From assembly GCA_945830575.1 (NCBI GenBank), contig CALZZE010000002.1, forward strand, positions 1 through 64,000: DNA of 64,000 nt, given 5' to 3'. The stretch is from an uncultured Subdoligranulum sp. (GTDB lineage Bacteria > Bacillota > Clostridia > Oscillospirales > Ruminococcaceae). The notes beneath the pieces were generated by a model. That model saw nothing but the letters and a program-made list of their open reading frames with translations. It had not been told where the DNA came from and made no database searches. Shown here one piece after another: positions 1 to 10,600 of this stretch. The translations under genes were made by a program, and so were the position numbers. Numbering within the stretch: position 1 is the first letter of the stretch; each line of letters opens with the position of its first letter.

Positions 1-1211
1 TCTGCACCTATCCCCGGACGGACAGCCGCTACCTGACTTCCGACATGGCCGAGGGCCTGCCGGTGCTGGTGAATCTGGTCGCCAACGCCATGCCGTTCCG
101 CAAGGGCATCGCCATTTCCTGCGATGCGGCGGTGGTCATCAACGACAAGAAAGTGACCGATCACCATGCGGTGATCCCCACCCGCAACATCCGGGACGTG
201 GACCTGTCTGCCCTGCCGGTGGGCGAACGGGCAATTCTGGAGCTGGTGGCCCTGCGCCTGTTGTGCGCGGTGGCCCCGCCCTATACCTACGCCGAGACCG
301 CTGTCACGGTGGAGTGCGACGGCGCGGAGTTCACCGCCAAAGGCCGCACGGTGAAGCAGCCCGGCTGGCGGGAACTGGACGCCGCCTACCGCGCCAGCAT
401 GAAAAATGCGGAGCCGGATAAGGACACCGAGGACAAGTCGCTGCCGGAATTGGCTGAGGGCCAGGCGCTGCCGGTCGCCGGTGCCGCCGTCAAGGAGGGC
501 AAGACTACCCCGCCCAAACACTTCACCGAGGATACGCTGCTCTCCGCGATGGAGACTGCCGGAAAAGATGATATGCCGGAGGATGCCGAGCGCAAAGGTT
601 TGGGCACCCCCGCCACCCGCGCCGGGATTTTGGAAAAGCTGGTCTCTACCGGCTTTCTGGAACGCAAAAAGAGCAAGAAAACCGTACAGCTCCTGCCGTC
701 CCATGACGCACTTTCCTTGATTACTGTCCTGCCGGAGCAGTTGCAATCCCCGCTGCTGACCGCCGACTGGGAGTACCGGCTGGGTGAGATCGAGCGCGGC
801 GAGCTGGCCCCGGAGGACTTCATGGACGGGATCTGCGCCATGCTGAAAGAACTGGTGGGAACCTATCAGGTCATTAAGGGCAGCGAGTACCTGTTCACCC
901 CACCCCGCGAGGTGGTGGGCAAATGCCCCCGCTGCGGCGGTGAAATTGCAGAAATGCAAAAGGGCTTCTTCTGCCAGGACAAATCTTGCAAATTTGCCAT
1001 CTGGAAAAACAGCAAGTGGTGGGCCGCGAAGCGCAAACAGCCCACCAAGACTATTGTGGCGGCGCTGCTGAAAGATGGTCGCGCCCGTGTGACCGGGCTG
1101 CACTCCGAAAAGAGCGGCAAAACCTACGACGCCACCGTTGTCCTGGAGGATACCGGCCAGTACGTCAATTTCAAGCTGGACTTTGACCGGCAGAAAGGCG
1201 GCGGCAAATGA
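1..1211 (+). CDS. topB: DNA topoisomerase III, 5'-truncated by the window edge
   Basis: Type IA topoisomerase of the ICE, which relaxes or decatenates single-stranded DNA during conjugative processing. The open frame runs from base 3, and the first visible residues, YPRTDSRYL, are the active-site segment with the catalytic tyrosine. The methionine codon at 45 is therefore internal and not the start. About 400 residues remain. They end in a four-cysteine zinc ribbon (CPRCG at about 922-936 and CQDKSC at about 973-990) followed by a short basic tail, as in ICE-borne TopB proteins. The stop overlaps the next start as ATGA, so translation is probably coupled. The N-terminal Toprim domain lies left of the window. 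Confidence 0.93.
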   Translation, partial: CTYPRTDSRYLTSDMAEGLPVLVNLVANAMPFRKGIAISCDAAVVINDKKVTDHHAVIPTRNIRDVDLSALPVGERAILELVALRLLCAVAPPYTYAETAVTVECDGAEFTAKGRTVKQPGWRELDAAYRASMKNAEPDKDTEDKSLPELAEGQALPVAGAAVKEGKTTPPKHFTEDTLLSAMETAGKDDMPEDAERKGLGTPATRAGILEKLVSTGFLERKKSKKTVQLLPSHDALSLITVLPEQLQSPLLTADWEYRLGEIERGELAPEDFMDGICAMLKELVGTYQVIKGSEYLFTPPREVVGKCPRCGGEIAEMQKGFFCQDKSCKFAIWKNSKWWAAKRKQPTKTIVAALLKDGRARVTGLHSEKSGKTYDATVVLEDTGQYVNFKLDFDRQKGGGK

Positions 1212-1489
1212 AACTGAGCCTTTATGAACAGGAAACCATTATCCTCTACAACCAAGCCGAGGCCACCGCCGAGGTCTACACCCATGACCCGAAGCTGCTG
1301 GAGAAACTGCGGCGGCTGGCGGAGAAATACCCGGACCAGATCGTGAAGAAAGACCGCCAAACCTTTACAGTGCCCAAACGCTGCGTGTCTGTCCGGGAAC
1401 CGTACAGCGCCGAGCGCCGCAAGGCCGCCAGTGAACGAGCCAAGGCCGCCGGGTACAAACCGCCCGTCCCGAAAGCGGGCAGCAAGTGA
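1208..1489 (+). CDS. Small conserved ICE protein, function unknown
   Basis: A 93-residue basic protein with no motif I can assign. It starts in an ATGA overlap with topB and its stop overlaps the next start (GTGA), so it sits inside a tightly coupled ICE transcript. The C-terminal third is rich in K, R, A and P and is probably disordered. Proteins like this are common between topB and the CHC2 zinc-finger gene in clostridial ICEs, but no function is known to me. It is called real because of the overlapping coupled arrangement and the lack of any better frame here. Confidence 0.75.
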   Translation: MKLSLYEQETIILYNQAEATAEVYTHDPKLLEKLRRLAEKYPDQIVKKDRQTFTVPKRCVSVREPYSAERRKAASERAKAAGYKPPVPKAGSK

Positions 1490-4308
1490 GCATGGGCGAG
1501 AGTGTCTTTGAAGTCGTAAAACAGTCCGTCACCACCAGGGAGGCGGCGGAGCATTACGGCATCGCGGTGGGACGTGGCGGCATGGCCTGCTGTCCCTTCC
1601 ACGATGACCGCCACCCCAGCATGAAGGTGGACACACGTTTCCACTGCTTTGGGTGTGGCGCAGACGGCGATGTGATCGACTTCACCGCCCGGCTCTATGA
1701 CCTGCCTCCCAGGGAGGCCGCCGAAAAGCTGGCCCTGGATTTTGGCCTGGCCTATGGCAGTCAGGCCCCTCCCCGAAGGCGTTACGTCCGGCAGAAAACC
1801 GAGGCGCAAAAATTAAAGGAAAAACGGGAACATGGGTGGCGTGTTCTGACGGACTACTACCACTTGCTCCGAAAATGGGAAACCGATTATTCCCCCAAAA
1901 CGCCGGACGAGAACCCGCATCCCCGTTTTATGGAGGCTATTCAAAAGAAAGATTACATGGGCTATCTGCTGGATACGTTTCTCGACAGCAGCACCGAGGA
2001 ACAGGACCGGTGGATCGCAGAACACACCGCTGAACTTTCGGCCATAGAAGGGAGAGTGAAAATCATGGCTGACAAACCCACCAACCGGGAGCGGTTGCAG
2101 GAAATCACGGCGGGCATTGAACAGGGCATCAAGGAGCTGTTCGAGAGCGAGAAATACAGGCGCTACCTGTCCGTTATGTCCCGCTTCCACCGCTACTCCG
2201 TCAACAACACCATGCTCATCTATATGCAGCGCCCGGACGCCACGCTGGTAGCTGGTTACAACAAGTGGAAAAACCAGTTTTCCCGCCATGTGAAGCGGGG
2301 TGAACACGGCATTACCATCATTGCCCCGACACCATATAAGAAGAAAATCGAGGAGCAGAAGCTGGACCCGGACACCAAAGCCCCCATGCTGGATAAGGAT
2401 GGCAAGGTCATCATGGAGGAAAAGGAAATCGAGATCCCGCTGTTCCGCCCGGTGAAGGTGTTCGACATCAGCCAGACGGACGGAAAGCCCCTGCCGGAAC
2501 TGGCGTCCTCTCTTTCCGGGAATGTCCAGAATTATGAGGTATTTATGGAGGCCCTGCGCCGGTCCGCCCCGGTCCCCATCGAGTTTGAGCCGATGGCAGC
2601 CAACATGGACGGATATTTCTCGCCGGACCGGCAGCGCATCGCCATCCGTGCTGGCATGAGCGAGGTACAGACCGTTTCCGCCGCCGTCCATGAGATCGCC
2701 CACAGCAAGCTGCACAACTACGCTAAGGCTCAGGAGGAAGCGGTCAGGGCCGGTGACAAGGAGCCGCCCAAGAAGAAAGACCGCAACACCGAGGAGGTGG
2801 AGGCCGAGAGCATTTCCTACGCGGTTTGCCAGTATTACAGTATCCAGACCGGCGAGAACAGCTTCGGCTACATCGCCAACTGGAGCCAGGGTAAGGAGCT
2901 GCCGGAGTTGCGGGCCAGTTTAGAGACCATCAACAAGGCGGCCGGGGAACTGATCGCGGACATTGACCGGCATTATAAGGTTATCTGCAAGGAGCGCGGC
3001 ATTGACCTGACTGCCCAGCCGGAACAGGCGGTGCCTCAGTCGGCCGCAGAGGAAACACCCACCATGCCTGAACCCAGCGCCGAGTACCGCGAGGCCCTGC
3101 TGGTGCTGGACGATACCACCTATCTTCATGTTCAGCCCTGCGATACCGGCTGGGACTACACGTTCTACGACGCCGCCACCAGGAAGCAGCTGGACGGCGG
3201 CCAGCTGGATGCGCCGGAGCTGCCCCTGTCCACCGCCGCGCTGAAAATCTGCGAGATGCACGGGATGGGCGGCCAGACCATTCAGTATGCGCCGCTGTCC
3301 ATGATCGAGACCTTGCAGGAGGCGGCTGTCCAGCAGATGCAGACAGAGGCCAAGGCCGCCGCCCCGGAAACCACCCAGCTGCCGGACGCCCCGGAACAGC
3401 ATCTGGACGAATATCCCATGCCGGACCCGGCGTTGACCCAGGACGATTTGGAAAAGTGCGGCTACCTGGACGGGGACCTTCTGCCCCTCTCCAAAGAAAG
3501 GGCCTATGAGCTGATGGAGCGTGATCTGACCGTTTACATCATCCAGCAGGGCGAGAACCCGGCGATGGCTTTTGATACCACTGACCTGGACGCCCACGAC
3601 GGGATCTTTGCCGTCACCCGCGAGGAATGGGAGGAAAGCCCGGCTTTTGAGGCCCAGGTCAAGGCGCGTATGGACCACCAGCAGGAACGGGAGCAGGCGT
3701 TCCTCGACCACAAGGGCGACTGCTTTGCCATCTATCAGGTAAAGCACACCGACGAGCTGCGGGACATCCGCTATGAGGGGCTGGAATGGATCAAGTCCAT
3801 CGGGCAGACGGTGCAGCGGGACAATTATGATCTGGTCTACACCGCGCCGCTGGCCCCCGGCGACCTGAAAGGCAGCGTGCTGGACAATCTTGAATACCGC
3901 TTCAACAACGAACACCCCACCGACTACCGCCACCCGTCCATGAGCGTCAGCGACATCGTTGCCATCAAGCGGGACGGCAAGGTATCCTGTCATTACTGCG
4001 ACAGCTTCGGTTTTGCCGAGGTTCCCGGCTTCCTGCCGGACAACCCGCTGAAAAATACGGAGATGGCCGTGGAGGATGACTACGGCATGATCGACGGTAT
4101 CATCAACAACGGCTCCAAGGAGCAGACGGTGGCCCAGCTGGAACAGCAGGCCCGCAGCGGCCAGCCCATCTCCCTGATGGACCTGGCTGCCGCCGCCCAC
4201 CGGGAGGAGCGGGACAAGAAGAAATCCGTTGTGGAGCAGCTGAAAAGTCAGCCCAAACCCGAACATAAAAAGACAGCGCCCAAAAAGAGCGCGGAAAGGG
4301 AGATCTGA
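1486..4308 (+). CDS. CHC2 zinc-finger / ArdC-like / YodL-domain fusion protein
   Basis: A 940-residue ICE protein. Residues 1-90 form a DnaG-type CHC2 zinc finger (CCPFHDDRHPS followed by FHCFGCGADGDVIDF), which suggests contact with single-stranded DNA or primase-like activity. From about residue 194 there is an ArdC-like N-terminal domain (NNTMLIYMQRPDA), then a metallopeptidase-like HEIAH at about 402-406. The C-terminal third resembles YodL/DUF4316 domains (FAIYQVK, then DYGMIDGIINN) and ends in a lysine-rich tail. The start is GTG at 1486, overlapping the previous stop, or ATG at 1492. In related elements the zinc-finger and ArdC/YodL parts are often two genes. Here an internal ATG at 2065 with GAAGGGAG upstream lies in the same open frame, so either one fusion or two products are possible. 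Confidence 0.85.
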   Translation: MSMGESVFEVVKQSVTTREAAEHYGIAVGRGGMACCPFHDDRHPSMKVDTRFHCFGCGADGDVIDFTARLYDLPPREAAEKLALDFGLAYGSQAPPRRRYVRQKTEAQKLKEKREHGWRVLTDYYHLLRKWETDYSPKTPDENPHPRFMEAIQKKDYMGYLLDTFLDSSTEEQDRWIAEHTAELSAIEGRVKIMADKPTNRERLQEITAGIEQGIKELFESEKYRRYLSVMSRFHRYSVNNTMLIYMQRPDATLVAGYNKWKNQFSRHVKRGEHGITIIAPTPYKKKIEEQKLDPDTKAPMLDKDGKVIMEEKEIEIPLFRPVKVFDISQTDGKPLPELASSLSGNVQNYEVFMEALRRSAPVPIEFEPMAANMDGYFSPDRQRIAIRAGMSEVQTVSAAVHEIAHSKLHNYAKAQEEAVRAGDKEPPKKKDRNTEEVEAESISYAVCQYYSIQTGENSFGYIANWSQGKELPELRASLETINKAAGELIADIDRHYKVICKERGIDLTAQPEQAVPQSAAEETPTMPEPSAEYREALLVLDDTTYLHVQPCDTGWDYTFYDAATRKQLDGGQLDAPELPLSTAALKICEMHGMGGQTIQYAPLSMIETLQEAAVQQMQTEAKAAAPETTQLPDAPEQHLDEYPMPDPALTQDDLEKCGYLDGDLLPLSKERAYELMERDLTVYIIQQGENPAMAFDTTDLDAHDGIFAVTREEWEESPAFEAQVKARMDHQQEREQAFLDHKGDCFAIYQVKHTDELRDIRYEGLEWIKSIGQTVQRDNYDLVYTAPLAPGDLKGSVLDNLEYRFNNEHPTDYRHPSMSVSDIVAIKRDGKVSCHYCDSFGFAEVPGFLPDNPLKNTEMAVEDDYGMIDGIINNGSKEQTVAQLEQQARSGQPISLMDLAAAAHREERDKKKSVVEQLKSQPKPEHKKTAPKKSAEREI

Positions 4309-4309
4309 T

Positions 4310-4525
4310 ATGAACACTTTGACCTTTGAGGAAACCAACCTGCTGTGCATCTACAACCCCGGCACCCGCCAGGGGGCCATCGAGGCCCTGACCGAGATGC
4401 GCGGCCACTTGCAGGCGGACGAGGCCGAGCTGCTGGCCTTGACCGACAGCACCCTCGCCAAGCTGCGTGCCATGACCGACGCCGAGTTTGACGAGCTGGA
4501 ACTGTACCCGGATTTTGACGAGTAA
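4310..4525 (+). CDS. Transposon-transfer assisting protein (TTRAP family)
   Basis: A 71-residue acidic protein that starts directly after the previous stop. Its sequence (FEETNLLCIYN, then R.GAIEAL..M, and a D/E-rich end with LYPDFDE) matches the TTRAP family found in Tn916/Tn1549-like and CTn elements. Members are named for presumed help in conjugative transfer, but the mechanism is not established. Its place between the zinc-finger protein and the giant helicase is the usual one. Confidence 0.8.
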   Translation: MNTLTFEETNLLCIYNPGTRQGAIEALTEMRGHLQADEAELLALTDSTLAKLRAMTDAEFDELELYPDFDE

Positions 4526-4601
4526 CCCCCTGTTTTAACCAGCCGGGGCGGCCGCCGTGCCGCCCCATTTTCATATCCGAATGAAGGGAGGATAGAACCC
4601 C

Positions 4602-7600
4602 ATGCCAACCAAAGCAGAACAATATGCGCAGATGGCCGACCAGGTGGCGCGGCAACTCACCGGCAGCTGGCAGGAGTGGGCAGGCTTTCTCACCACCGCC
4701 GCCCGGCTTTACAAATACCCGTTCCATGAGCAGCTGATGATCTACGCCCAGCGCCCGGACGCTACTGCCTGCGCCGAGTACGACCTGTGGAACAACCGCA
4801 TGGGCCGGTATGTGCGGCGCGGGTCCAAGGGCATCGCCCTGGTGGATGATTCCGGGGACCGGCCCCGGCTGCGGTATGTGTTTGATATTTCCGACACCGG
4901 CACTCGTGAACATTCTCGTACCCCCTGGCTGTGGCAGCTGGAGGAACGGCACATTGGGCCTTTGTCGGCTATGCTGGAACGCAACTACGATGTGAGCAGC
5001 AACGACCTGGCCCAGCAACTGGCTGATGTGGCCGCCAAGCTGGCGGAGGAATACTGGGACGAACACAGGCAGGACATTCTCTATATCGTTGACGGTTCCT
5101 TTTTGGAGGAGTACGATGAGTACAACATCGAGGTGCAATTCAAATCCGCCGCCACCGTCAGCATCACCTATGCCCTCATGTCCCGCTGCGGGCTGGAACC
5201 GGAGCAGTATTTCGGCCATGAAGATTTCATGCCGATCTTCGACTTCAACACCCCTGCGGCCATCGGGGCGCTGGGCACGGCGGTCAGCCAGGTAAACCAG
5301 CAGGTGCTGCGGCAGATCGGCGTCACCATCCAGAACTATGAACGTGAACAACTCGCAGAAAGGAGCGTCACACATGGAGAACAACCTGACTTACACGAGG
5401 AACGGAGATTACCTGATTCCCGACCTGAACCTGACCGAGCAGCCGTCGAAGCCCCTGGGCAAATACGGCAGGATGCGCAAAACGTACCTGAAGGAGCATC
5501 GGCCCATCCTGTACAACCAGCTGCTGATGACCGAGAAGCTGTACCCGCACCTGCGGGAGATCGACGAGACGGCGAACCGGCGGCTGGCGCAGATGATGCC
5601 CCAGATGGCCGAGGCGGCGGGCGCAACGGAGGCGCTGAAAGCCGCCGACCCGATGGCCTGGGTGGGTCTGATGAACACCTGCAAAGCCCAGGCCGAGGAG
5701 ATTCTGCTGGCGGAACTTATCAACAGCTGACCTTAAACCTGTTCCTCTCCGAAGCGGAACAAATCCATAAAATCGACGAAGCAGAGAGTGTGAAAACGCC
5801 CTCTGCTTTTTCTATGCCCAAACCCGCTGCGCAGGCGGAACCCGTGCGCCGGGCGCTGACCCAGGCCGACATTGACGCCGCCATCCAGGAATGGAACGGC
5901 AAAATCGAAAGTAAGCACGCAGTTGTTCGCTACATGAGGGACCATGCCCGTGAAAAGGACACCGCCGCCTGGCTGCGGCAGGAGTACGGCGATGACCTCC
6001 CGGCCCTGCCTGTGACGGTGGACAGCGCGGCGGGCGACGTGTCCTGGCCCAAGGTGCAGCGCCGGATCGCCCAGCTCATCAAGGAAGATCGGTTCTACAC
6101 CGAGGCGGAGCAGGACCGTTTTGACAACATCGACCCCATCGCCATCCGGGAGGCGCTGGCCGAGCGCGGCATTGTGAACGGTCAGGTGGTGGACCCGGAA
6201 AAACTGGACAGTGACCCGTTCATCCAGCAGGTCATGCGGGATGTGGAGGCCGTCGCAGCCGAGAAACAGGCCGAGACAGCGGCAAAACCGCCTTTGCCGG
6301 ACTTGTCCGGCCAGCCCATCACCCGCGAGGGAGACACCCTCACCATCGGCAGCGGCGAACCCACCCATGAGATCGACATCACGGTGTCGGACGAGGAATA
6401 TGCCGCCATCCGGGGCACCATCCCGGAGCGCACCTCTTACGACCCGTCCGCCCCGGTTTACAATGTGGGCGATACCGTCTATCTGGATGACCGCGCCCAC
6501 CAGATCACCGAACTGCGGGAAGATACGGTGCAGCTGCTGCCCACCGGCATGAGCTATCCCATCTACCGGGCCGAGAGCCGGGAGCGGTTCGAGCAGCTTC
6601 TGCGGGCAGACAACCGCAACGACTTTTACACCGAGTTCCTGCCCTTCAACCCCGACACGGCGGACCAGGACCTGCGGGACGTGCTGACCCACGGCCTCAT
6701 CGGCGCGGCGGACAAGGCGGAGGTTTCCGAACTGCTGCGCACCGGCAAGAGCAACCGGGAGGTCGCCCTGTGGCTGAGCCGGGCCTACCCCGACATCATC
6801 GAGACGATGGAGTTGGAGACCGGCGACACCGCCGACTATCGCACCACGTCCGAAGGCATCGAGCTGGAAGTGCTGGACGCGGATGAGAAGCGGCTGGCCA
6901 TGCTGTATTTTCGCTGGGATGAGGTCGCGCCCCTGCTGCGCGGGCTGTATGCCCGTCAGCTGGACGGCTTTGGGCGGGAGCAGGCCGAACCGGCTATTAC
7001 CGCTGATACCACTGTCGAAGAACCTATTGAACCCGCCAAGCCCATTGAGGAACCTGCCACCGAGGCCCCGGCGTTCCATTCCGATCCGGTGACCGTCTAT
7101 CCTGGCGAACAGAACCATCTGCCCTATGACGTAGTGGTGGAACGGCTGCACGTTGACCAGTCGGAACCTACGCCGCCCGAACCAACGCCGGACGTGGAGC
7201 CTGGCGAGAAGCCGGAACACCCGGTCGCCATCCCGGTCAACGGCGAGTGGCAGACCTTCCCCAACCAGCGGACTGCCGAGCAGGCGGCCTATCAGGAGTA
7301 CCGGGACAACCTGCGCCGCAATGCGCAGAATTTTCACATCACCGACGACCATCTGGGCGAGGGCGGCCCCAAGGCCAAGTACCAGGCCAATGTGGCGGCA
7401 ATCAAGCTGCTGAAATACCTGGAGGAAACCACCGGCCAGGCCACGCCGGAACAACAGGAAGTGCTGTCCCGCTATGTGGGCTGGGGCAGCGTGGCGGATG
7501 CCTTCGACCCATCCAAAACTGCCTGGGCCAAGGAGTACGCCGAACTGAAAGAGCTTTTGACCCCGGAGGAATATGAAGCGGCCAGGGCCTCTACCCTCAA

Positions 7601-10600
7601 CGCCCACTACACCAGCCCCACTGTGATCCGCGCCATTTACGACGCGGTAGAACAGATGGGCTTCCGCACCGGCAACATTCTGGAGCCGTCCTGCGGTGTG
7701 GGCAATTTCTTCGGGATGCTGCCGGAGAGCATGGCCGGGAGCCGTCTGTACGGCGTGGAGCTGGACAGCATTTCCGGGCACATCGCAAAGCAGCTCTACC
7801 CCAAGGCCGACATCACGGTGGCAGGATTTGAAACCACCGACCGGCGGGATTTTTACGACCTTGCCATCGGTAACGTCCCTTTCGGACAGTATCAGGTGAA
7901 CGACAAAGCCTACAACAAACTGGGTTTCAACATCCACAACTACTTTTTCGCAAAATCGTTGGACCAGGTGCGGCCGGGCGGCGTGGTGGCGTTCGTCACC
8001 AGCCGCTATACAATGGACGCCAAGGATTCCACCGTGCGCCGGTATCTGGCCCAGCGGGCCGAGCTGCTGGGAGCCATCCGCCTGCCCAATAACGCCTTCC
8101 GCGCCAATGCGGGCACCGATGTGGTGTCCGACATCCTGTTTCTGCAAAAGCGGGACCGTCCGCTGGACATCGCCCCGGACTGGACCCAAACCGGCCGGAC
8201 CGAGGAAGGCTTCACGGTCAACCAATATTTTCTGGATCACCCGGAGATGGTGCTGGGCCGCCCTACCGCCGAAAGCACCCAATACGGCAAGCAGGATTAC
8301 ACCGTGGTCCCCATCGAGGGGCTGGAGCTGGCCGACCAGCTGCACGATGCCGTGAAGTATATTCACGGCACCTATCAGGAGGCCGCGCTGCCGGAGCTGG
8401 GCGAGGGCGAGGACATCGACGAATCCCTCCCGGCTGACCCCAATGTGAAGAATTACTCCTACACGGTGGTGGACGGCGCGGTGTACTTCCGGGAAAACAG
8501 CCGCATGGTGCGCCCTGACCTGAACGCCACCGCCGAGGCCCGCGTCAAAGGGCTGGTGGGGCTGCGGGATTGTGTGCAACGGCTCATCGACCTGGAGATG
8601 GACGCCGCCGCGCCGGATGCAGACATCCGGGCGCAGATGGCCGAACTGAACCGCCGCTATGACGATTTCTCCGCTAAATATGGCCTTATCAACGACCGGG
8701 CAAACCGGCTGGCCTTTTCCGATGACAGCAGCTATTACCTGCTCTGCGCCCTGGAGGTGCTGGACGAGGACGGCAGGCTGGAACGCAAGGCAGATATGTT
8801 CACCAAGCGCACTATCAAACCCCATGAGGCCGTCACCACCGTGGACACGGCCAGCGAGGCGCTGGCGGTCTCCATCTCGGAGAAAGCCTGCGTGGACATG
8901 GCCTACATGGAACAGCTTACCGGCAAAACCGGCGAAGAACTGGCGGACGAGCTGCGCGGTGTCATCTTCCGTGTGCCCGGCCAGACTGAGCCGGACGGGA
9001 CGCCCCATTATGTGACCGCCGATGAATACCTCTCCGGCAACGTGCGCCGGAAGCTGCGCCAGGCCCAGCGGGCGGCGGAACAGAACCCGGCTTTTGCGGT
9101 CAACGTGGAGGCTCTGACCGCCGCCCAGCCCAAGGACCTGGACGCTTCCGAGATCGAGGTGCGGCTGGGGGCAACCTGGATTGACAAAGAGTACATTCAG
9201 CAATTCATGTACGAAACCTTTGACACGCCTTTTTACCTCCAGCGCAGCATTGAAGTCCACTACACCCCCTTTACGGCGGAGTGGCAGATCTCCGGCAAAA
9301 ATGTCGTGGGGCAAAACAACGTGGCCGCCTATTCGACCTACGGGACTGGCCGTGCCAACGCCTATAAAATCCTCGAAGATTCCCTCAACCTGCGGGATGT
9401 GCGTATCTACGATACTGTTGAAGATGCGGACGGCAAGGAGCGCCGGGTGCTGAACGCCAAGGAGACCACCCTGGCCGCCCAGAAGCAGCAGGCCATCCGG
9501 GAGGCGTTCAAGGACTGGATTTGGCGGGACCCGGAGCGGCGGCAGGCGCTGGTGCGCCAGTACAACGAGGAAATGAACGCCACCCGCCCCCGCGAGTATG
9601 ACGGCAGCCACATTGTTTTTGGCGGCATGAACCCGTCCATCACCCTGCGGGAACACCAGAAAAACGCCATCGCCCATGTGCTGTACGGCGGCAACACGCT
9701 GCTGGCCCATGAGGTGGGCGCGGGCAAGACCTTTGAAATGGTGGGGGCCGCGATGGAGGCCAAGCGCCTGGGCCTGTGCCAAAAGAGCTTATTCGTGGTG
9801 CCCAACCACCTGACTGAGCAGTGGGCTTCGGAGTTCCTGCGTCTATACCCGTCCGCCAATATCCTGGTGACAACCAAAAAGGACTTTGAGAAACACAACC
9901 GCAAGAAGTTTTGTGCCCGCATCGCCACCGGCGACTATGATGCCATCATCATGGGCCACTCCCAGTTCGAGAAAATCCCCATCAGCAAGGAACGCCAGGA
10001 GCGGCTGCTGCATGAGCAGATTTGGGAAATCACCGAGGGCATCTCCGAGGTGGAGTCCAGCGGCGGGGAACGCTTCACAGTCAAGCAGTTGGAGCGCACG
10101 AAAAAGTCTCTGGAGGCCCGGCTGGAAAAGCTGCAAGCGGAAGGCCGCAAGGACGATGTGGTGACGTTTGAACAGCTGGGCGTGGATCGGCTGTTTGTGG
10201 ACGAGGCCCACAACTACAAGAACCTCTTTCTCTACACAAAAATGCGCAATGTGGCTGGCCTCTCCACGACGGACGCACAGAAATCTTCGGATATGTTCGC
10301 CAAGTGCCGCTACATGGACGAGATCACCGGCAGCCGGGGCGTTATTTTTGCCACCGGCACGCCTGTCAGCAACTCCATGACGGAGCTTTACACCATGCAG
10401 CGGTATCTCCAATATGACCGGCTGCAAGAGCTGGGCATGGCACACTTTGACTGCTGGGCCTCCCGGTTTGGCGAGACCGTGACGGCGCTGGAGCTGGCCC
10501 CGGAGGGCACCGGCTACCGGGCACGCACACGCTTTTCCAAGTTTTTCAACCTGCCGGAGCTGATGAACCTGTTCAAAGAGGTGGCCGACATCAAGACCGC

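Noticed and set aside
7666-7900. A functional DNA methyltransferase inside the giant ICE protein
   Set aside because: The SAM-binding motif is present, but the catalytic motif reads GNVPFG instead of NPPY or NPPF, so activity cannot be claimed from sequence.
5733-9782. A 1349-codon open frame on the minus strand opposite the helicase gene
   Set aside because: It has no ribosome-binding site and no recognisable domains, and its composition is what high-GC antisense of a real gene gives. The same holds for long antisense frames at 9843-11888, 2920-4350, 32473-34143 and 54512-56371.
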